A stretch of DNA of 64,000 nucleotides, taken from contig JABBOT010000013.1 in NCBI GenBank assembly GCA_016165875.1, positions 17,242,368-17,306,367 on the forward strand, written 5' to 3'. The notes under the pieces were generated by a model, which was not told the DNA's origin, did no database searches, and saw only the letters and a list, made by a program, of their open reading frames with translations. Within the stretch, counting starts at the first letter, position 1; each line of letters opens with the position of its first letter. The position numbers and the translations under genes are program-made. The DNA is from Acanthopleura granulata. Lineage: Eukaryota > Mollusca > Polyplacophora > Chitonida > Chitonidae. This document shows, in pieces, positions 52,360-61,100 of this stretch.

Positions 52360-54426
52360 AGAGCAGTTCAAAATTGTTCATATATGCGATTTTTGGGGCA
52401 ACTTTTTATTATCTCACCGTTATCTCACCTTAAAGATGAGGTTGGCAGAGAATGTTACCAATATGCGAAGCCCGTCTCCACTTTTCCAGACTTAGACTTT
52501 TCAACAATGTAAAAACTTCATCATTTCTTCTCATCACTTATTTAATTAAATTTCATTTCACTTGGAGACGTTTTGTCTACCTATATGTAGACGGGCCTCT
52601 GTCCGCGTACAAAATATGGGCTTCTCTTGAATCGGTGATGCAAGGCGTTCCTTATCGACCACTTAACACTCAGGTATATAACATAATTGCTGTAAGGCGT
52701 GACGATATGCTAAGATGATAAACTTTTTCAGTGGCGATTATCACCCATCTATGACTCAAATAACACCGATCTCGGTTATGATCAGCCCAGGAATAATCCC
52801 TCTCGTAATGCGCCTATCCCATGTGTGGAACATTCTTGCGGCCATTTCTTCAACGTCCCATCTTCATTTTATCAAACCAGATGCTTCTCCCCTAGCTATG
52901 CTTTCTGCCTTTATCCGGCAGGCAGCAATAGTCGATTAACCCTATTCGATAGCTAAGAAAGATTAATATGAAATCAATCAAATGGTATCCAATAAATTAG
53001 TAGTTTCGGTAATGATGAGCAGCAAAGACGAAATGATATACACAAACTTTTCTACATCTCTACGGATAGGGGTGGTGGTATGATGTCTTATTAAACATGA
53101 TGTCAAAATACTTTTTGGACTATTAATGTTGGACCACCATATGTTTCAGTTACTTTCAGAACTTTCAGTTATTTAAATTTACTACGTGCATAAATTCTTT
53201 AGCAACTCGAGTAGGCCGGTATCCGATTGGATGACTATGACGGCCTCTTAAGGGCATGTCACGTAGCCCTCATATCAAGGTAAAAAAATGGGGTGTTATT
53301 AAGGTGTGGCGATGTACGTGTACTCAGTGTCCTAATTGCTTCAATCGCTACCGGAAACGGATCCCGCTGTGGAGAGCAACAACAAAGCGAAGTGCTGTTA
53401 TCTGTGTTCCTCGAAGGGATATTTTTTCCCGAGGAATGTTGACATGTCTCCAAGCTTATACATCACCAGTTCGTCCATAAAACGTCCCCAAAGCAGGAAT
53501 AAACAGGAGACAGCACAGCTTAGGATCGAATTGCTCTAGGCAGGAAAGGCTTCTCTTTCCGTTTCTTTTAAAAAGACGTAATCTGCATAATCCGACGAAT
53601 AAATCGTTAAAAGGCGAACTCCAATCATGATCCCAGTGGAACAAAAACAAACGGATCGACAAATCTTATCACAGTAAATGAAAATGGTTCAGATGTGTTT
53701 CTCCTAATGCATTCTGTTAAACTGCGCGCGGGTCATCCTTAAAGAAGTCGGTATCAATCAATTAAGCCTTTCGTCCACTTGTTCAGTTAGACAGTTTCTG
53801 TTGCTTTCGAGTGGAGTCACCGATATACTACACATTTGATATTGCCATCAAATTCATCGCTTGTCACTCCATCAGCTTAATGAAGAATAGGTGATGCTAT
53901 TGTCGCCAAGGATACCGACGACAGTTGGTGTTTTGAGTGCTTCGGCGTCTTTCACACTCCTTTTAAAGTAAGATAAGGTCCACAATGGTCTGTCCGACTG
54001 AACAGCGATTCACAAATGACAAGGTTAATAATGTATTTTGGAATCTATAACAGGCTTAAGTACTTGTTTTGATAATAGGCTATCAAATATAACACGCACT
54101 ATACTGTCAGATTAGAAAGTTAATCACATAGGATTAAGCAGAAACATAAGCCATTAAGAGAAGCTGGTCAAATATCTATGCTCCGGATTTATAGGCGGTA
54201 AATTTACTCTTCAACTCACAGAGGATCGACTTCGTCCATTAAACAGTATCTATTTTAAATGTTATGGTCACCTAACACCCAGAACGAGTCTACTTCCCAT
54301 GGTACGGCCTCGGGAGCATTGGCAGCTCAAGGTGTACGCTTTCTTGTGTGTTGACACGTGCTGAGCACTTCGCAAGCAAAAGTGTTTCCTTTTACTATCG
54401 GTAAGTAAATAGCACTAATTTATTTT

Positions 54427-54852
54427 TTTATTGAAGGCTACGAACTACACTAATGCGTGGTACACGATTATCTAAAGCCTCGCTCTGACCACACGAGGTC
54501 TGTACTCGCTCTCGTTGTGTTGAGGCTTATAATCTGGATGTTTATTTACTTATTTATTTATTTATCCATTTATTTATTTATTGCAGGCTACGGACTACAC
54601 TTACGCCTGGTACTAGAGCTGCTAAAGCCTCGCTCTGACCGGATGAAGTCTTGTGCTCGCCCTTGTTTTGTTGAAGCTTTAATTATGAATGTTTCTTTCT
54701 TTCTTTCTTTCTTTATTTATTTATTGTACGAAAAACACTAATGTTTCGTACAAGATTAGCTAAAGCTAAAGCAGGCCAGATGAAGTCTTGTGATCGCCCT
54801 TGTTCTATTGAGGCTTTTAATCTGCATTTTTATTTATTTATTTATTTATTTA
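54427..54852 (+). repeat. Three tandem copies of a 140-155 bp unit
   Basis: Each copy has GGCTACGAACTACACTAATG (or a variant), CTAAAGCCTCGCTCTGACC, GATGAAGTCTTGTGCTCGCC and GTTGAGGCTT, then a TTTATTTATTTA tract. Tracts differ in length; the third copy is the most diverged. It lies about 240 bp before lectin gene 2. Confidence 0.8.
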
Positions 54853-55094
54853 TAAAAAAGAGTTAAGTTTCTTTAGTATAGGAGAGAGGTTATATTTCTA
54901 TTATTTTTATACGTCTTGATTGCCTCATTAGCATAAAATCAATTAATCAATCAATCAAGCAATCGATCGAATAATAAATGAACAAATATTACCTTATGTA
55001 AGTATCTTGGCTAAAAAAAGTATAATAATTTATATTTTCGTTTCTTAGTTTCTGTCGTTTTCTACAACGCTAGCACACAAAGGATCAAGTCGCA

Positions 55095-55134
55095 ATGTTT
55101 GTGTTCAGCCTGACCTTGGCGTTCTTTGCACAAG
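55095..55134 (+). CDS. Lectin gene 2 exon 1: signal peptide
   Basis: MFVFSLTLAFFAQ and the first base of Gly, then GTAAGA. The hydrophobic stretch has no charge; cleavage near AQG is plausible. Its sequence differs from gene 1 but its phase does not. Confidence 0.7.
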
Positions 55135-58100
55135 GTAAGAAACAGAGAGATAAAGAAATATAATTTATTGGATGAAAATGACTTAATTTTGGAATATTCG
55201 TCCGTTTTGAATTCATCGTGGGATGATGTCACACAGAGTCTAAATCATGCGCATGTCAGGTGAATCCATATCGTCAGACAGTGTCCAAGGCGCCTTGTAG
55301 ATAATGTCCAAATCATGTTTATGTACGTTGGACTCCATGACATCAGACAAAGTCACTATCATTCTTATGTGAGATTCCGTGGCATCAGATAGTGTCCAAG
55401 TCATTCTGATGCCAGATTTCATGACCTCAGACAATGTCCCAAGCATTTTTATGCCTGAATTATTGATGCCAGATCGTGTCCAAATCATTTTCATTTCGGA
55501 ACCCAAGATATCAGACAGTGCCCAAATAATTATTTCGGAGTACGAGAAAGCATTAGCACACTTTGAATACGTAGCGCTGCGGGGGAATACTTTACGTTGA
55601 TAAATCGACATTTCGTTTTTCCATTCCTAGCAGGATTTGATCTGACGTTCTCGTCTGCCACCCCTAACCGTCTGTTGACGATTTATAACGCTAACCGCGT
55701 GACGTGGAACCACGCAGCGGAGTTGTGCGCTTCAAAGTCAGGTAGTCTGGTAACCATTAACGAGGACAGCCGTGCGTACATCAAGCAGTTGTCAACGTCA
55801 GACTGGAGTTTCAACTGGTACGTGCCGACAATAATGTGGTGTCCGTGATAATTTGATACTAGTACTGTAAACGTACCAGTTTGGTACTGACTTTGTATTT
55901 ATACTCATTTGGGAATGATATAGTGCATGTACATTTGGTACAGCCACTGTGCTTTTACGTACATGTATGAGATAGTCTATGTACATGTACCAGTTTGGTA
56001 TGGGCACTTGACTTGATACTTATTTTTGGTGCTAGTACTGATGATAATTGGGTTCAGGTAGCGTACAGGGGCAAATCTAGGAAAAAGATTCGTAATTGTA
56101 AAAGTAGCTTTGGCACTCATTTCACACTCATGCTAATATGGCATTGGTACGGCACAGGTGTACATGTACCATTATGGTACTGGTTCTGTACTTCCACTTA
56201 TTAAGGAGATACTGGAGCTAACTTGGTACTGGTGTTGTACAGGCTGTAATGTTTGATACTGACACTGTACGTCCACTTGTTGCCTATTCGAACCGTTTGA
56301 TAATTATTATTTTTTCCTTTATATTTCATTCGTTTGATATTTTAGCTTCGTGTTTTAAGAGCTACGTACAGTGAAATTAAAGCCCCAATGGATTTTATGC
56401 CAACAAATGTGTTTTTTAGAGGTATTAATGCTTTCGTGAAAGCTGCACAGTTGTTTGAGCTGACCGGTCAGTCTAAGCTCACTGGGGAAAATAGCCTACG
56501 CATGTTTGAGATCTCAAAATGTGCTATTGTTGCATGGTATCTTGTTGATCCACCAACTAGCTTAGTAAAGTACAAAAGCATAAAAACTCCGAAAAAAGAA
56601 ATGTAACACATGGTTGACGTTCTCAATATTTCGACTAAGTTTTACTTGTCATCTTCAGGAGAAGTAATTTGTACAATCAACAAACACACATATATATACA
56701 TTTACAGAGATGCGGACAATAGAAAGCTGAATAAAATACACTACTATGATTGATCAAATGATTCAACCAATGGAAATTAAACATTGATCACTTATGGTCA
56801 TTCAGGCAAACAGCAATAAACAGATGTAGTTATGACAGCACCAGGCCTTTGATCCTAATACAAAGAAACTGCTATTGTTTAAGTGATAGGTGTTGAATAG
56901 GGATTAGGACGATATGTAGCGGTCATTCAGAGAAAACAGCAGAATACACACATAGTGATGACAGCATCAGACATTTGACCCTACTAAAACAAAATGTTGT
57001 TGTTTTAGTGATTGGTGTGAGATATGGATTAGAGCGATATCTAACAGTTACACAGAGAGAACAGCAATATACACACATAGTTATTTACAACGCCAGGTGT
57101 TTGACACTGGTTCGAACAAACTGTTGTTGGATTTATGATAGGTGTGAAATAAGGATCAGAGTGATCAGAGATAGCACTGGAAGTGAAAGAGGATAATTTA
57201 CCAGTGTCAATACAGAAGCTTAGTGATAATACTGTTAATAAACGGAAAAAAAAAAAAAAAAATGCACACAAAACATAGGAAAACAGGGTAGAATGGGACT
57301 AATTAGCGAAACAAATGAAGCTCTTTTGAGGCTTTTATACCATTGTTAAGCACCGAGTGGTTTCTGCGAATGGCGAGTGCTTCCTTAAACAAAAGAACAT
57401 TCCAGTTATCAGCTGTATCAATTACTTCAGTGTTAAGAAGAATAGCAGAGGTAAGTGATATGTTGGGCAAATTAAGTAATCTGTTAGGCAAATCAATTAA
57501 GTTCATGTAATCATGGAACTGTTTACATTGAACTTAATTGATTTGCCTAAGTAATTGATACAGCTGATAACTGGAATGTTCTTTTGTTTAAGGAAGCACT
57601 CGCCATTCGCAGAAACCACTCGGTGCTTAACAATGGTATAAAAGCCTCAAAAGAGCTTCATTTGTTTCGCTAATTAGTCCCATTCTACCCTGTTTTCCTA
57701 TGTTTTGTGTGCATTTTTTTTTCCCCGTTTATTAACAGTATTATCACTAAGCTTCTGTATTGACACTGGTAAATTATCCTCTTTCACTTCCAGTGCTATC
57801 TCTGATCACTCTGATCCTTATTTCACACCTATCATAAATCCAACAACAGTTTGTTCGAACCAGTGTCAAACACCTGGAGTTGTAAATAACTATGTGTGTA
57901 TATTGCTGTTCTCTCTGTGTAACTGTTAGATATCGCTCTAATCCATATCTCACACCAATCACTAAAACAACAACATTTTGTTTTAGTAGGGTCAAATGTC
58001 TGATGCTGTCATCACTATGTGTGTATTCTGCTGTTTTCTCTGAATGACCGCTACATATCGTCCTAATCCCTATTCAACACCTATCACTTAAACAATAGCA

Positions 58101-61100
58101 GTTTCTTTGTATTAGGATCAAAGGCCTGGTGCTGTCATAACTACATCTGTTTATTGCTGTTTGCCTGAATGACCATAAGTGATCAATGTTTAATTTCCAT
58201 TGGTTGAATCATTTGATCAATCATAGTAGTGTATTTTATTCAGCTTTCTATTGTCCGCATCTCTGTAAATGTATATATATGTGTGTTTGTTGATTGTACA
58301 AATTACTTCTCCTGAAGATGACAAGTAAAACTTAGTCGAAATATTGAGAACGTCAACCATGTGTTACATTTCTTTTTTCGGAGTTTCTATGCTTTTGTTG
58401 CATGGTATTCTGTTCGTAAAAAATTTAATTCATTTGTTTGCTTATATATCGTCCATTATTTAATTCATTTATTTATTTGGTTGCTGTTTTACGCCGAACT
58501 CAAGAATATTTCACATATTTTGCTGGTAGACCTTCCCAGGTATGACCAGAGTGGAACCTTCATGAGTAGGGCTTGAAATCACAGCAACCACTTGGGTCAG
58601 AGGACTCTAACCACCAGGCCACGGAGGCCGGCGTAAACACCTTAACTCTGAGCTTTGTTCATACGACTGGTATACAAATTTCGCATTTATTACTTGCAAT
58701 CATGCAAGTTTTATGCGGCCACGTGGCTGATGGTCATATTCACCATACATACCTCCTTCGTATGGCATCCATTAACATAACTGGTATTCAATGTGTTCGC
58801 TTAGTCTACCTAGTTTACATGTGATTATGTTATAGCAAAATATATAATGACAATCTTTCATGGAAGGCGGCATAAAAACTCGCGGCTTTCATGTCACGTG
58901 AAAATTACGCAGACCTGAGGTCGTATAAGTGAAATATTTTTCAATACAGCGTAAAATCAAATCCAACGAATTAAATCAGCCAAGTCAGTGATAAACAACA
59001 AATGACGTTTTCCACATTTCGATATATTCACTGTTTTTAGGGACGAATTCTGGACGGGGCTCCATTACGTTCCCAGTCAGTTCCTATGGCAATCGTCTTG
59101 TACGGAACTGGGAAGCTACCGGCCGTGGATAAGCAACCAGTCCTATGAGGAAAATTCCTGTGTGGTAGCCGACTCTAAACTCACTGAAGGGGCTTACCTG
59201 AAAACTTTCGCCTGTTATGCGCCGCGGGCAAAAGCTTTGTGCGAGGCCGTTCAAGGTGAGAGGGAGCTAACGACAGAACGGCTAGATGTCACGAGACATC
59301 CTAAGTTCATTTTCTTACAGGGAAAGACCAGCCAAAGATGAAGTTATGGTGAGTGAAAAGACCATTAAAACTATATCTGAAAATATCCTCACTGAATTTT
59401 TTTAGATTTTTTCCAGTCCATTAAATGTAGTCAAATGTTTTGATAATATGGTGGATTTTATGGATCATATTGACAATTTGATTCTCCTCAGGCCTATTTT
59501 TCTCTGGAGTCTACATTAAGTTAGTAGGCCTACACTTCTTTACTCAGAGCTCAGAATCAAAGGTGTACAAAGTTTTGAGACGTCACTGGTCAACCACGTC
59601 ATTAATATGGTCCGTATAACCCATCATACAATCAAAACGTCTGGCTGTTTAATTTGGTTAAAAAAAAACAACAACAACAACAACAAAAAATTCAGTGAAG
59701 GTATTTGCAATTACAATTTTTTGAGGTCTTTTCACTCTCCATATCTTCATCTTTATATCGTTTTTCCCTTTACGCAATGTAAAACTAAAATAATGTAAAA
59801 TTCCATGGTGGACAAAAAACTTGAGAAAAAAAAACAGACTTGTGAAATTTAGTGTACTTAAGAAGTTGGGTGAAACCGAGTTCAGACCTCTTGTATCTGA
59901 CCAGATTACCCCTTTTAGCACATCCACCGCTCTTTACCTGTAAGCCCGTGAAAAGTATGCCGCTAACAATTTCAAACGTTTGAAAATATATTGTTATGTG
60001 ATTTGGCTAACGTGATATTGATTAAACCTTGAGGTTCTGTATCCCCCTATCTCTGCACCGAATATCTGAGCGTATGTTCATCGTGTGGAGTGTTATCGCC
60101 ACGTTGGATAAATGATTAGTTGATATCAAAGCGCAACTGAGATACATATTTGATTATTGACACCATATATACTAAAACGGTACACGATTCTGTAACTGAT
60201 TTTTTTCACCCTCCGAGATCATTGAAAACTGTTGACTGCTTCTCTTTGCATGTATCTGTCCTAATTTTTGTATTTTATAGATTTTCTTAGATCTTATGTG
60301 GTTTGTGTTATTCGTCGTGTTTGGAAACTGGTCTTGTGATTATAAGCCGAATCCGGATTGCAGAAGTCTCTTGAGATCACGCTGGTTTTGGACGAGATAG
60401 AGTGTGGGGCTTTCCACCCCTGTCTCGTCCAAAACCAACGTGATCTCGAGAGACTTCTGCATTCGCCTTATGGACCCAGAACACCCATTTTGGTTGACGG
60501 CTGGTATACGAATAGAGGTTTCGACGCCTAGTTTCACAAATCTCTTAAAACAGCGTACCTGAGAAATTGCGGTTTGTCTTGCCTTGCAGGTACCTGCAGC
60601 TTTGAGCATTACCTGGGAAAGACTGTTGAAGTTGGAGATTTCGACTCGGCAGTGGTGTGGGCAGACAGTTCCGAGAAATGCAAAACTGCCTGCCTGAGTT
60701 ACACTGGAACTCCGGAGTGTTGGGCAGCCGAGTACGGGAGTGATGTCAATGGTCACATGATCTGTACGCTTCATTTCGATGTCTCTAGCACCGCCATGAA
60801 GGGGAGGATAGAACCCAACATGGCGAATCCGATAGGTATCACGTATCACAAAGTCTGCTTTTCCGGTAAGTAGATCAGAACAGAATTGATGGTTGTCAAT
60901 GACAGACATTTTATAGTTACCCTCGTGTCCCCATGAGTGCTGGACATTGCACTTTCATCATGAACCCATGAGTCTTCATCCTTCATGTATCGGTTTTAAA
61001 GCTGGACATTGTACATTTTATACTGCATACATGAGGTATTTTATGCTACATCCATGAGTCATCAATCTGTTTTAAAGCTGCTTATTTCACATTTTATTTA

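Larger units (their letters stand above)
52038..55094. other. Intergenic region between the two lectin genes
   Basis: It holds lectin gene 1 3' UTR and the upstream region of gene 2. Apart from the poly(A) candidate and the 155-bp tandem repeat listed, I see no coding frame or known element from 52.4 to 54.4 kb. Confidence 0.55.

Noticed and set aside
56975..57995. Matching 73-codon frames on opposite strands
   Set aside because: They are the same antisense stretch of Penelope 3' UTR in the two palindrome arms, useful for judging arm identity but not genes.
60340..60909. 189-codon minus-strand frame
   Set aside because: Overlaps lectin gene 2 exon 4, which has splice sites, conserved cysteines and a paralogue on the plus strand; the antisense frame has no recognisable domain.
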